In this document: positions 38,434-47,505 of the stretch, one piece after another | Layout of the letters: every line of letters starts with the position of its first letter | Numbering within the stretch: the first letter of the stretch is position 1 | Source: an uncultured Ruminococcus sp. | GTDB taxonomy: Bacteria > Bacillota > Clostridia > Oscillospirales > Acutalibacteraceae | DNA length: 50,999 nt | NCBI GenBank assembly: GCA_902794395.1 | Contig: CADBHB010000022.1 | Location: 1 to 50,999 of the forward strand | Direction: 5' to 3' | Made by a program: the position numbers and the translations under genes | Notes under the pieces: model-generated | The model's input: the letters and a program-made list of their open reading frames with translations, nothing else | What the model was told of the DNA's origin: nothing | The model's database searches: none

Positions 38434-39114
38434 TCAACCGTTGACCTTGAGCATACGTTTTTTGGGAACTGCGGGAAGCCTGACGAGAGTGCAGATACCG
38501 AAGGTCGCCAGCATGACGGCGACTAACACGGAGAACCAGCGTCCGCCCTGATTGAAGGTGTAGAAGTCGATCCAGCCGCCGTTTTCGGCGCCGATGGCGA
38601 CTACCATCACATAGTAAACAGTCGCGTAGACCGCTGTGGGAAGAAGTCCGAGCAAAGACTCCTTTAGGCTGATTTTAAAACGCTTTTCACAGAGCAGGAA
38701 AGAAAACAGAGACATCATCGGGGCAGCCAGATGCATGTGGAAGTTTGTGCCGCCGAGCTCGTAGCTGACGCCGTAAACCGGTATAAGGAAAAGCGCCACA
38801 GTGGCAAAGGTGAGCATGAGCGAGACAACGCCGATATATTTGAGCAGCTCGGCGAATTTCGGGATAACGGTGGCTTTTCCCCTGAGGATACGTACATCGA
38901 ACACAGCAACGATTACCGAGGCGACCGCCGTCAGGATGTTAGCGTCTGTAGTGAAGAAGAGGAAGCTCTCCCAGCCGTTGTCGAGAATAGGGTCATCAAT
39001 GAAGAACAATAATACCACAATAAAGGCTGTTATTGAAGCGGTAAGGCTGTTCAATATCAGCGATAAAACGGCTTTTTTCTTTGACACGCTGCTCACTCCC
39101 GTAGATTCTATCAT
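38434..39114 (-). CDS. Six-helix membrane protein (Pr6Pr-like)
   Basis: 226 residues, six membrane helices. Landmarks FFTTDANILTAVASVIVAVFD, a conserved NFHMHLAAPMMSLFSFLLCEK (paired His), and GGWIDFYTFNQGGRWFSVLV resemble the Pr6Pr / FAR-17a-like bacterial membrane family, whose members have conserved Asn and His residues and possible lipid hydrolase activity. Function is not established for bacterial members. Confidence 0.7.
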   Translation of the reverse strand: MIESTGVSSVSKKKAVLSLILNSLTASITAFIVVLLFFIDDPILDNGWESFLFFTTDANILTAVASVIVAVFDVRILRGKATVIPKFAELLKYIGVVSLMLTFATVALFLIPVYGVSYELGGTNFHMHLAAPMMSLFSFLLCEKRFKISLKESLLGLLPTAVYATVYYVMVVAIGAENGGWIDFYTFNQGGRWFSVLVAVMLATFGICTLVRLPAVPKKRMLKVNG

Positions 39115-39128
39115 TTTATACCTTTGTT

Positions 39129-39157
39129 ATTATAGCAATCCGATACAATCTATGCAA
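39129..39157 (-). promoter_or_regulatory. Promoter TTGCAT-17-TATAAT of the membrane protein gene
   Basis: Minus strand: TTGCAT (39157-39152), 17 bp, TATAAT (39134-39129), 15 bases before the start codon, so the transcript has almost no leader. The rest of 39160-39440 shows no gene. Confidence 0.65.
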
Positions 39158-39443
39158 GGTGTTTTATGCACAAAAAAATAAACGGCGTATTAGACAAAAA
39201 AGTATCAACAATAGAAAAAAAGCAACGCATTTTTTACGGTGTGAACAGCTCGAAAAACCACCGAAATGACCGAATATGACGGAGCCGGAAAGGCGTAAAG
39301 GCTCTGCCGCGCAAAGTGATAGGACGCGTCACCATACCAACAGCGGTCTGCTATTCGGATGACTGCCGGCACGTTTCTCGTCTCGACTTAGATGACGTTT
39401 GCTGCTGCGGTAAACAGAAAAGATGAAAGAAAACATAGGAGAT

Positions 39444-39489
39444 AAAAAACGGGCTGTTGCAAAACTAATTGTTTTGCGGCAGCCCGTTT
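39444..39489 (-). terminator. Long-stem terminator after the LRR-dockerin gene
   Basis: Plus-strand arms aaacgggctgttgcaaaac (39447-39465) and gttttgcggcagcccgttt (39471-39489) pair over 19 positions with one or two mismatches; on the minus strand it runs into TTTTTT. It closes the transcript of the secreted LRR-dockerin protein and probably of the surface-protein operon. Confidence 0.75.
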
Positions 39490-39512
39490 CATGGTTTTAA
39501 ATCATTGTTTGC

Positions 39513-40418
39513 TTATTGTGTCATTACTTCGCCGATGGCGTAAACTACTTCGTACTCGGCGAGATAGCTTTGCAGATTAGTGGCGTCGATGACGTCGACG
39601 ATTCCGCTAGCGTCGGTGTCCGCCGCATGGTAGTACACACCCTCGATGATCTCGACCTCGGCAAGATGCCGCTGGATAGCAGTGACGTCATTGACGTTGA
39701 CCTTGCCGTCGGCATTAGCGTCGCCGAGTTTGACGTTGTCGAGGAGGATGTAAGGAATGTTCTGTGCAACAGCATAATCATAACCTACCGTGCCATACCA
39801 TACACCGAGAGTGAGGTTTGGGTCGTTTTGAAAAGCCGCGTCTGCAATTTGGGTCACGGTTCTTCCTAATACAAGATAGGTCAAGCTGGGGCAGTTGGCA
39901 AAAGCGTAACTGCCGATGCTTTCAACGGAATCGTTCAGCGTAACGCTGCTTAACGCTGTGCAGCCATTAAAGCACTGATTGGGCACATAACCGCAGGAAG
40001 CGTCATATACAACGCTCTCCATCGAGGTGCAGTTTTCAAATGCAGCCGTATCGATCGTCCTGACATTTGACGGTATTTTAACTTCACCGGTAACAGTGGT
40101 ACAGCCGCTGAACGCAAAGGAACCGATCCGTTCCAAATTATATGCACCGGCAAAATCCAGATATCTGAAATCAGTGTTATCTTTAAATGCGTTGTTGCGA
40201 ATATCCACCAGTTTCCGGTCGTTCAGCGTTGACGGCACAAAAAGGCCGTCCATCTCAGCGTCGTCAATTCCGTATAACGACACTTTGTCATTATTGATAT
40301 AGGTATACAGATAACCGAAGTAATAGTAGATGGTTGCGGCAAAGGAAGAAACAACGGTCAAAACAATCATCGCTATCGCCGCAAAAACTACCGAAATCCT
40401 TTTAATATGATTCTTCAT
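39513..40418 (-). CDS. Secreted BspA-type leucine-rich repeat protein with dockerin
   Basis: Start ATG 40418 (MKNHIKRISVVFAAIAMIVLTVVSSFAATIYYY) after GGAG; signal peptide to ~28. Five to six LRR_5/BspA repeats follow: RNNAFKDNTDFRYLDFAGAYNLERIGSFAFSGC, PSNVRTIDTAAFENCTSMESVVY and so on. The C-terminal type I dockerin has LGDANADGKVNVNDVTAIQRHLAE and ADTDASGIVDVIDATNLQSYLAE. BspA-like repeats mediate binding; the dockerin would anchor the protein on a cohesin. It lies downstream of the giant surface protein, in the same orientation. Confidence 0.87.
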   Translation of the reverse strand: MKNHIKRISVVFAAIAMIVLTVVSSFAATIYYYFGYLYTYINNDKVSLYGIDDAEMDGLFVPSTLNDRKLVDIRNNAFKDNTDFRYLDFAGAYNLERIGSFAFSGCTTVTGEVKIPSNVRTIDTAAFENCTSMESVVYDASCGYVPNQCFNGCTALSSVTLNDSVESIGSYAFANCPSLTYLVLGRTVTQIADAAFQNDPNLTLGVWYGTVGYDYAVAQNIPYILLDNVKLGDANADGKVNVNDVTAIQRHLAEVEIIEGVYYHAADTDASGIVDVIDATNLQSYLAEYEVVYAIGEVMTQ

Positions 40419-40515
40419 TTTTTCTCCAAACTCCGTGTGATATACGTACAGGCGGCACATAAACGCACCGCCTGTACCGGTATCAGTTCATTTTCAAATC
40501 AAAGACCGTTATAGC

Positions 40516-40656
40516 TTACAGATCGCCGCTTTCGGGATTATCGTCACCGTCTCTGATAGGATTCTGTGGATCGGGAACATAGGTTGAAGGTGCGAGCACA
40601 GGACTCACTGTGATTTTAATATAATCCATTTCCGGAGAAACATACTTTTTCTTCAT
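40516..40656 (-). CDS. 46-residue peptide behind the giant surface protein
   Basis: ATG 40656 has AAGGAGGG at ideal spacing; stop at 40516. Sequence MKKKYVSPEMDYIKITVSPV...STYVPDPQNPIRDGDDNPESGDL. The start lies 11 bases after the stop of the 1,881-residue protein, so the two are cotranscribed. The 'MKKKYVSPEM..IKI' opening resembles the leader-like small proteins of Clostridia that begin MKK.Y..PE; the acidic Pro/Asp-rich tail is unlike a structural protein. It could be a precursor or signalling peptide. Function not known. Confidence 0.65.
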   Translation of the reverse strand: MKKKYVSPEMDYIKITVSPVLAPSTYVPDPQNPIRDGDDNPESGDL

Positions 40657-40667
40657 TTTATCCCTCC

Positions 40668-43600
40668 TTATGATGTAGGTCTAGTGTCGTTGTCCGCCAA
40701 GCCTTGTGAAGCGGCGTCGTAGATGGTAAAGTAAACGGGTGCACTAAGTTGAACATTTGCCAGGGTAGAGTCGCTGACGTTGCCGATATAGGCATAGGCT
40801 CTGAAGACCTTATATCTGTTTTGCATGGTGTTCAACAGCTGACCGCCGTTAGCTTCACTAAACGCTCTGTTATTCAAAGCGTAATAATACTGGATACAGT
40901 TTTTATTATCAAGCTTTCCGTGAACATCAAATTCGGATTTTGCACATCCGGCGGGCTTATCGTCGGAGCCTTGCAACCAATTGGTAATGGCGGTAGCTTT
41001 TGCCGAAGCGTTTGATGTAAAGCTTGACTCATTGCTGTAATCCTTATCCGTATCGTAGGCGCCGACAATGGGATTATTATCTTTATCCTTTTCATAGTCG
41101 ATATAATCCACAGCCTCAACAACCAGACCTGCCTTCTTTTGACCCGCCGGCAAATTCTTCAGCTTTTGCAGACCAGCAACATAGTTGAAGTTGAGCAGGA
41201 AGTCGGAGTAGATGACGTCTGCTGCGGTCGTGCTGACCGTACGTCCTCCGCAATCGCCGCTGTTATACTGGTTGCGCGAATTTTCAAGGAACGCAATGCT
41301 GATTCCCTTATAATTCAAATCGGTGATCTGCAGCTCCGGGTCATAGCGCTCATACATGTTGTAGGTGGTCGGCGGATTGGGATTGCCGGTTGACTGCGGC
41401 CATGTCGTATTATATACAGGCTCTATTTCACAGTCCGTAAACAGTGCGAAGTCAAACTGGTAATCGTAGCAACGGGTATATTCGGCTGAGGACATGCCGT
41501 AGCCGCTCTGCGTGCTTACTTTCCAATACTGGAAGTATTGTTTTGTGGCGTCATTGTTCACATCAGTATAAACGATCAGAGGAGCATTAACGAATACGGG
41601 AGCGTCGCCTGTCTTGGTTTCTTTGGATCTGCCGGCAGTGACATACCAGTCAAAACAGTCTATATCCTTTGAGCCCACAGCAGCAGCAGTGGTATATGCC
41701 ACCTTGCCCGTCTCTCCGGATTCCTGCGGGACGAGGCTTCCATTAACCGCGTAGGGCAAATTGAATCGGACGTTTATTTTGTTATCCGTTGTCGGTTGTG
41801 CCGTGATCTCGCAGGTATACACGTCGTTGCTCCAGCCCAAGCCTGTTCCGGTATCGGAGATAGGGGAATCCGCAAAAGACAGCGTCTGCTGGAAGTTATC
41901 CTCATAAGGCGCCTTGGTGTTGATAAAGGTACGCTTTAACGCGTCGCTTTGGAACACAGGATTGCCGGAACCGTCGAGCTGCAAATAGGTGTTCTTTTCG
42001 CTTTCGGTGAATACGCCCTTAACGGTATAACTCTGATTTCCGTAGGTAGAAACATAAGCCGGATAGGTGTATTTAAGAGTGTAGCCGAAATCTGGCTTTC
42101 TGTTGGTGACAGTAGCCGTCATGTCGTTGTCGCCCATTGTGAAAACGACACCCTTAGTAACGGTTGATGTGGGGTTGACCGCCGTACCGCCCTTGGTCAG
42201 CGTGATGCCGCCGTAACGGTAGCCTGTAATTGAATCGGTCAAAACCTCGACGATCTGGATCTTAGCCTTTTCGGGGATCTCTTCGATCTCGACGATCTGA
42301 CCCGCCGTCACGGTAATCTTACCTTCACCGTCCAGCTGTCTACGAACGCCGTCAACGTCGCAGTACAGCGGATAGGCAACAAAATTTGGATTGACATCTG
42401 TACCTGTAAAGTCGAATTTGATCTGGAAGGTGAAATTAGTGTCTGTATCATCAACGTTGGTGATCTCCTTCGTCAGCCTCAAATTATGCGCAACCATATA
42501 GTTATCAAAACGCGCCTTAAGATTCAGCATATCAATACCACTTGTTACGGCAGTGGTAGGAGCGAAGGTAAAGGTATAGCCATCCGAGGCATTACCGCCG
42601 GGAGTAATAGTCTGATCGTTGTTCGCCTGATCCCATACAGAGAATACCGATTGATAGACATACTTATTATTACTTCCAATAATCTCCTTCAAACTAAAGT
42701 TGTCATTTTTAGTAAATTTACCGACAAAGCAGTTACCCAAATCATGCTTAATTGGGTATTGTCCGTTTGTTGGCTCATGTGAAACCGGATCATTATCCAT
42801 GGTATAACTATAAGAAGAACCGTCAATAAGTGTAGAGTTGCGCTTTTGTTCTACCGTGAATTGCTCATTCTGGAAGGACGCCTCAAATTTAGACATTGAT
42901 TTTCCGTTATAGGTTGTCATATTCGAGTCGGTATCCGACTGGTTATTATTGATAAAGAAGCCGGAATTAATGGTATCATAACCTAAGTCGTATTTATCCT
43001 TGGTTCTGATCTTCTTGTCGATCCAGAACATATTGGGAACCGCGTGGAAGGAGAAACCGAACTTGAGGTTGGAGTCGAACATACCGCGCTCCATGTAGTA
43101 GATGGTCATGGTATGAACGTAGTTGGGGTTGAAATCAGCAGCGCTTGTATCAACGATAGAGCTGATACTGCCGTTTCTCGTTATACCGCTCGCAATCGAC
43201 TGCGAGTTGTTTGCTGTGGCTGTCATCGTGTTGAAGTTGATGGAGCCGGTGGTTTTTCCGTGCGCGCCGCCGAGGTCGAGGGCGAGCTTGCCGTCAATAT
43301 ACACCCACAGGTCATCGTCACCGGAGAAGTCGAAGGTCTGAGGAGTGCCGTCATCGTTCAAGCCGTTGTTGTTCAGGTTGAAGAGAACCTCAAGCTTCAT
43401 GCCGAAGCCCTGATCGTGCGCGTAGTGGTTGGTAGCGTCGGCGTAGCCGTTTCCGCTCACTGTACCGGAATAAGTAGTCCAATAACCATTCATTTTTTGA
43501 CGATCGTAACCATCGTAACCGGTTGTTTTATACATCACATTGGTTGCACCGATAGCGGGAACAGTCAAGCCGGTTTCCTTTTCGGTGTAGTTATAAACGT

Positions 43601-46313
43601 TGTTTCCGTTACCCCAATCACCGGAGGGCGCATTGTTATCTGAGTTCTTTGTAAAGATAACTTTTTGATAATTACCGGGAACGCCTACCTTATAAATATC
43701 CGAATTCCCGATTTTTTCCATTTTCACATCTTTTGTATCGTTACCGGTATAAAAATGTGCCCAATAAGAAGTACCGCCTGTACATGCTGAAGCATCAAAG
43801 TATATCGTACCCCTCTCGTTTACGATATTGTTATAATCGAACGGGAAGAAGCCTTTGGTGCCGCTGTTTGACTGTACAAATTTGCCGGAACTATTATTAT
43901 AATAGTCGATTTTTGCGGTTTTGTTTGTTGTGTCAATATCGGTAATAAATGCGTTATCCTTGCCGTCAGTGCTGTCGTACTCGTAGTAGGTGTGAGTCGA
44001 AACTGAAACCGCACTTTTTGAAACTTGTATTGTATTGTCATTAACACTATCAACAGTATATTTTGTTTTTGAGAAATCAACTGTCAGATTACCTGTTTTT
44101 TTATCCCAGTTGCCGGTAAAAAACGCAATTCTATCATAACCCGCCGGGAGAGTAAAATAGTATAATCCGTTGACCACAGACCCGGTCGCATCACCATTAT
44201 CGCTATTATTGGAATCCTTCCAGTAATGCATTTTTACAGTTTCGGAGACCTTACCGTTAGGGTCAAAAACAATCGTTTGGAAAGTCTCTTTTCTCACCGG
44301 GAAAGAAGAGGTGCGCAGAATGGTTGCGAGAGTATCGCCGGATTTGTTTTCACCTGAGAGGAAATCCTCATTGAACATCGCCATCGGCGCGCCGTTTTGG
44401 TTGGTCGAGTCGCTGCTGCTGTAATAATGGATGGTATCGTCATCGCCGAGTGACTTACCGCTCAGACCGGTGACAGCGTCATTTGCATGCCCATCGCCAA
44501 GCGCCTGCGAGTTATTCGCCGGACGGTTAAAGTTATAATAATTCTTTGTCAGATTGTTCGTTGTTTCTTCGCCTGCGTCAACTGCTAAGTTACCGAAATA
44601 CAAGGGGTAGGTTGTGTTATAATTCGGCTGATTAGTGTTATCAGCATATTCAGACAGGGCAGAATTCAGTTTGGTATAAGGATCCCATTTCCAATCTTTG
44701 CCCATATTGTAGTCATCTGATTTAATACCCGTCAGCCATCCGTCGGTGACCTCGTGGTCTACATAGTAGTCATACAAGGTAGCCGAAATACCGGTGAACA
44801 GGTTGCTTCCCGCCATGGTGCGGCCGTCGGATACCGTATATTCATTGGTGCGCTTGTTGTTGGAACCATATTTATAGTCGCCCCATGTTCCGCCGTTGGC
44901 CTCAGTGGGGTGTTCGTTGTTTCCGTAAGGCGCGGTATACTTCGGATAATGATAGGTCGTCGACGGATTACTACTGTTATACCATGGGATTTCCATCTCT
45001 CCGGTGGTGTAACCTTCACCGCTGATAAACTGGACATAGGTAATATTCTCCGGAACCTCAATGTACCAGATTTCGGAATTTTCGGACTCGATCATGACCT
45101 TACCGGGTTTCTTACCGAGATACAGATTCGTCTCTTTACCGTCCTCCTTGTCGTATACATAAGCAAATACTGTACCGTAGAGAGTGTAGTTGTTGTTGAA
45201 GTAGATCTTCTTCAGCGTTACGTCACCGATCGTAGCAGACACTGTGGTATCCGCTGCAGGCATCGTCATCGTCCAAACCTTGCCGGTGCTGTCTGAACTG
45301 GCGTTCACGGTAGAACTCGTGTTATAGGTACCGGTAACCGCAGTACATTTTTTGCTATGAGCCGGAGTAACGTTGATCGTAACGGAAGCACCTGCGGGAA
45401 TGTCGTCAATACACCCTCCCTCTGCCGCTGTTGTGCCATTGTAGGTGGCGGTCACCGTGGCGTTTTCAATGCCGCTTTGCACGGAGAGTCTGGAATTAGC
45501 CACCGGGGTAAGACTCATGGTCAACGACGGTGTATTTTTGTTATATTCAACCGTCACATTATAGGTGCCAGCTGTTGACACTTGTTGCGACTGATTATTA
45601 GAGGGATAGGCATTATCCCAAGCGTGATTCTTAGCGATCTTGTATTTCATCGTTCCGGCAGTAAGCGCGACATTGTTCTTTGTCCACCTATAAACGCCGG
45701 AACCTGAACTTGTTTCGGTCATATCATTCGCAGTCAGGGAAGGATCCCAGCTTTTGCCGAAAAGCGCGTCGGCAACGCCGCCGTCATCACTGCCTGTTGC
45801 AGAGCCTACGACCGTCCAAGTATCATCAACGGTAGCCGCCGTAGGATAGGTGATGTCGACTCTCATGCTATCCTCACCGCCGGTAAAATATTTGAATTTA
45901 AAATTGTAGTAGCCGGCAATTGTCGTCTTAAGCTTCGCGTCTTTAGTCGCGGTTTTAGGGAAATCATAATCAGTAACCGAACTGGTTATAGTACCATCTT
46001 TTTTAAAATGATCGCTGTTCTCCGAGGCTTTAAAGCAAAAGTCATAATACGTATTTGCCGCTAACAATACGGAATAGCCATCGGCTAAGGTGATGTCATG
46101 TTCGGTATAACCATCCCATGAGCCCTTAACTACATGACCTGTGGAACCATAGCCAACGGACTCGCTCTGTGCCTTCGCTGCAACAGTGCTTTCATTCGCC
46201 ACTTTCGCCGCGTCGGTGGCAATCAATCCTACCGTCATGCATGACACGAGCATACAGAGCACTAAAACAACCGACACAGCAGACCGCGAGTGGCGTTTTA
46301 TCTTTGTTATCAT
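40668..46313 (-). CDS. 1,881-residue secreted surface protein with fibro-slime and starch-binding-like domains
   Basis: GGAGG precedes the start; signal peptide to ~35. About 165-265 resembles an X25/SusE-type starch-binding module (FGKSWDPSLTANDMTE...GTMKYKIAKNHAWDNAYPSNN). About 270-360 resembles an InlB-type repeat ending MPAADTTVSATIG. About 940-1095 is a fibro-slime domain: FDFSGDDDLWVYIDGKLALDLGGAHGKTTGSIN and VHTMTIYYMERGMFDSNLKFGFSF. About 1275-1390 is a Cna-B-like beta domain. No LPxTG, SLH or dockerin appears at the C terminus (ADNDTRPTS), so attachment is unexplained. Probably an adhesin or matrix protein; the AraC genes upstream may control it. Confidence 0.85.
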   Translation of the reverse strand: MITKIKRHSRSAVSVVLVLCMLVSCMTVGLIATDAAKVANESTVAAKAQSESVGYGSTGHVVKGSWDGYTEHDITLADGYSVLLAANTYYDFCFKASENSDHFKKDGTITSSVTDYDFPKTATKDAKLKTTIAGYYNFKFKYFTGGEDSMRVDITYPTAATVDDTWTVVGSATGSDDGGVADALFGKSWDPSLTANDMTETSSGSGVYRWTKNNVALTAGTMKYKIAKNHAWDNAYPSNNQSQQVSTAGTYNVTVEYNKNTPSLTMSLTPVANSRLSVQSGIENATVTATYNGTTAAEGGCIDDIPAGASVTINVTPAHSKKCTAVTGTYNTSSTVNASSDSTGKVWTMTMPAADTTVSATIGDVTLKKIYFNNNYTLYGTVFAYVYDKEDGKETNLYLGKKPGKVMIESENSEIWYIEVPENITYVQFISGEGYTTGEMEIPWYNSSNPSTTYHYPKYTAPYGNNEHPTEANGGTWGDYKYGSNNKRTNEYTVSDGRTMAGSNLFTGISATLYDYYVDHEVTDGWLTGIKSDDYNMGKDWKWDPYTKLNSALSEYADNTNQPNYNTTYPLYFGNLAVDAGEETTNNLTKNYYNFNRPANNSQALGDGHANDAVTGLSGKSLGDDDTIHYYSSSDSTNQNGAPMAMFNEDFLSGENKSGDTLATILRTSSFPVRKETFQTIVFDPNGKVSETVKMHYWKDSNNSDNGDATGSVVNGLYYFTLPAGYDRIAFFTGNWDKKTGNLTVDFSKTKYTVDSVNDNTIQVSKSAVSVSTHTYYEYDSTDGKDNAFITDIDTTNKTAKIDYYNNSSGKFVQSNSGTKGFFPFDYNNIVNERGTIYFDASACTGGTSYWAHFYTGNDTKDVKMEKIGNSDIYKVGVPGNYQKVIFTKNSDNNAPSGDWGNGNNVYNYTEKETGLTVPAIGATNVMYKTTGYDGYDRQKMNGYWTTYSGTVSGNGYADATNHYAHDQGFGMKLEVLFNLNNNGLNDDGTPQTFDFSGDDDLWVYIDGKLALDLGGAHGKTTGSINFNTMTATANNSQSIASGITRNGSISSIVDTSAADFNPNYVHTMTIYYMERGMFDSNLKFGFSFHAVPNMFWIDKKIRTKDKYDLGYDTINSGFFINNNQSDTDSNMTTYNGKSMSKFEASFQNEQFTVEQKRNSTLIDGSSYSYTMDNDPVSHEPTNGQYPIKHDLGNCFVGKFTKNDNFSLKEIIGSNNKYVYQSVFSVWDQANNDQTITPGGNASDGYTFTFAPTTAVTSGIDMLNLKARFDNYMVAHNLRLTKEITNVDDTDTNFTFQIKFDFTGTDVNPNFVAYPLYCDVDGVRRQLDGEGKITVTAGQIVEIEEIPEKAKIQIVEVLTDSITGYRYGGITLTKGGTAVNPTSTVTKGVVFTMGDNDMTATVTNRKPDFGYTLKYTYPAYVSTYGNQSYTVKGVFTESEKNTYLQLDGSGNPVFQSDALKRTFINTKAPYEDNFQQTLSFADSPISDTGTGLGWSNDVYTCEITAQPTTDNKINVRFNLPYAVNGSLVPQESGETGKVAYTTAAAVGSKDIDCFDWYVTAGRSKETKTGDAPVFVNAPLIVYTDVNNDATKQYFQYWKVSTQSGYGMSSAEYTRCYDYQFDFALFTDCEIEPVYNTTWPQSTGNPNPPTTYNMYERYDPELQITDLNYKGISIAFLENSRNQYNSGDCGGRTVSTTAADVIYSDFLLNFNYVAGLQKLKNLPAGQKKAGLVVEAVDYIDYEKDKDNNPIVGAYDTDKDYSNESSFTSNASAKATAITNWLQGSDDKPAGCAKSEFDVHGKLDNKNCIQYYYALNNRAFSEANGGQLLNTMQNRYKVFRAYAYIGNVSDSTLANVQLSAPVYFTIYDAASQGLADNDTRPTS

Positions 46314-46373
46314 ATATTTTCCTCCTTTTCTTTTCGTATATATGATTTTTGATATACTTATTTATATAAACAA

Positions 46374-46387
46374 ATACCGTATGGTAT
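46374..46387. promoter_or_regulatory. ATACC/GGTAT inverted repeat before the giant protein gene
   Basis: The 97-bp gap upstream of the surface protein gene is A+T-rich with a TATATAAAT -10-like run on the minus strand. The short inverted repeat at its upstream edge could be a regulator site; this is weak. Confidence 0.25.
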
Positions 46388-46410
46388 CTGATTGTCTTTT
46401 ACGAAAAACC

Positions 46411-47280
46411 CTACGCCGGGATTTCGACAGGCAGGCTGACCGCTCTGCCTTGGTTTTGCCGTTTGGCTTTCTTCAATGCCGTCGGGCTTGCACCGTAGTA
46501 TTTGCGGCAGGCGCTGGTGAAGTAGTTGTAATGACCAAAGCCGTTTTTAATTGCCGCTTCACATACCGGAACGTCGTGCGTGAGATAATCGTCCAGCGCG
46601 TGCCTTACGCGCACCTCCGTGGTGTAATCCGTGAAGCTCTTGCCCATCAGCTTCTTGAAAAGCGCTGTGGCGGACGCCCTTGTACAGCCGAGTACCGACG
46701 CGATTTCGCTGATAGGGATCTTTCGCCGGAAGTTTTCTTCAATATACCGCCTGACGAGCTGCGCGTCGCTTGCAGGGTCACGCTTTCTGCCGACTGACGC
46801 ACAGGTTACCTTTTCCGTCCGACAGCGGGTCAGCAGCAGCCGCAGTATTTTGAGCATCAGCGAATATTTTGCGAGCGCGCTGTAAGTATCAAAGGCATTT
46901 TGCTCGATCGCCAACAGCTTCTGCATCAGCAGGGTCATCTCGCGCCGCGCTTGTGTGTTTTCCTTCAATTCAAAATCATAGTCGCCGATCGCGTCGAAAT
47001 ATGATCTCACAAACAGGTCGGAAAAGTGAACACTGAGATACCGCGCTTCCCAACCTGTCATGGAGTGGATCGTCTTTGCGCCGAGCACCATGACATCGCC
47101 TCGTTTAAGCTCATGTTCCGCATCGTTGACCGTAACAAACAGCGTGCCGCTGTCAACATAGATCAGCTCGATCTCTTCATGCCAATGCGCTTCGAGCGAG
47201 GCTTTGCCGTCGGGACTGTCGAACAGCCTGATTTTACCGGGAAGATTGTTGTCGTATTCAATTGTTTGGTGTACATACAT
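46411..47280 (-). CDS. AraC-family transcriptional regulator (inner)
   Basis: 289 residues, ATG after GGGAGGTG. N-terminal cupin: LEAHWHEEIELIYVDSGTLFVTVNDAEHELKRGDVMVLGAKTIHSM. C-terminal two-helix-turn-helix AraC domain from ~195: YIEENFRRKIPISEIASVLGCTRASATALFKKLMGKSFTDYTTEVRVRHALDDYL...EAAIKNGFGHYNYFTSACRKYYGASPTALKK. It lies 98 bases before the giant surface protein gene in the same direction, so it is the natural candidate to control it. The ligand is probably a sugar or surface signal, not shown. Confidence 0.9.
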   Translation of the reverse strand: MYVHQTIEYDNNLPGKIRLFDSPDGKASLEAHWHEEIELIYVDSGTLFVTVNDAEHELKRGDVMVLGAKTIHSMTGWEARYLSVHFSDLFVRSYFDAIGDYDFELKENTQARREMTLLMQKLLAIEQNAFDTYSALAKYSLMLKILRLLLTRCRTEKVTCASVGRKRDPASDAQLVRRYIEENFRRKIPISEIASVLGCTRASATALFKKLMGKSFTDYTTEVRVRHALDDYLTHDVPVCEAAIKNGFGHYNYFTSACRKYYGASPTALKKAKRQNQGRAVSLPVEIPA

Positions 47281-47297
47281 TCCTTTTCACCTCCCGT

Positions 47298-47505
47298 GCC
47301 GGTGGGCACTTTCTGCGCCTTTTGATAAGTCTTATTTGGAGGTAAGCTTCATCAACGGCGCGTCACCACCTTGTATATTCTTTTTTAGTTGGAACGGTGT
47401 ATGCCGGTGGGCACTTTCTGCGCCTTTTGAGAAGTCTTATTTTGGGGTAAGATGCATCAACGGCGCGTCACCGCTTTGCTGTTGTTTTTTCAGTTGAAAT
47501 GGCGT
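47298..47505. repeat. 105-bp tandem direct repeat between the AraC genes
   Basis: Copies start at gccggtgggcactttctgcg (47298 and 47403), period exactly 105 bp. Each contains the tail of an AraC gene and its downstream flank. The copies differ at about a fifth of positions, so the duplication is old. Confidence 0.8.
47332..47402 (-). pseudogene. 3' relic of a third AraC regulator
   Basis: The minus strand reads TPFQLKKNIQGGDAPLMKLTSK and a TAA at 47334-47332. It aligns with the end of the intact neighbour, TPFQLKKQQQSGDAPLMHLTPK, stop at 47437, exactly 105 bp away. Upstream coding sequence is missing. A paralogue was therefore duplicated here and later lost, apart from its last ~22 codons. 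Confidence 0.8.

Noticed and set aside
40668-40740. A sortase LPxTG signal at the end of the giant protein
   Set aside because: The last residues are LADNDTRPTS with no LPxTG, hydrophobic span or basic tail.
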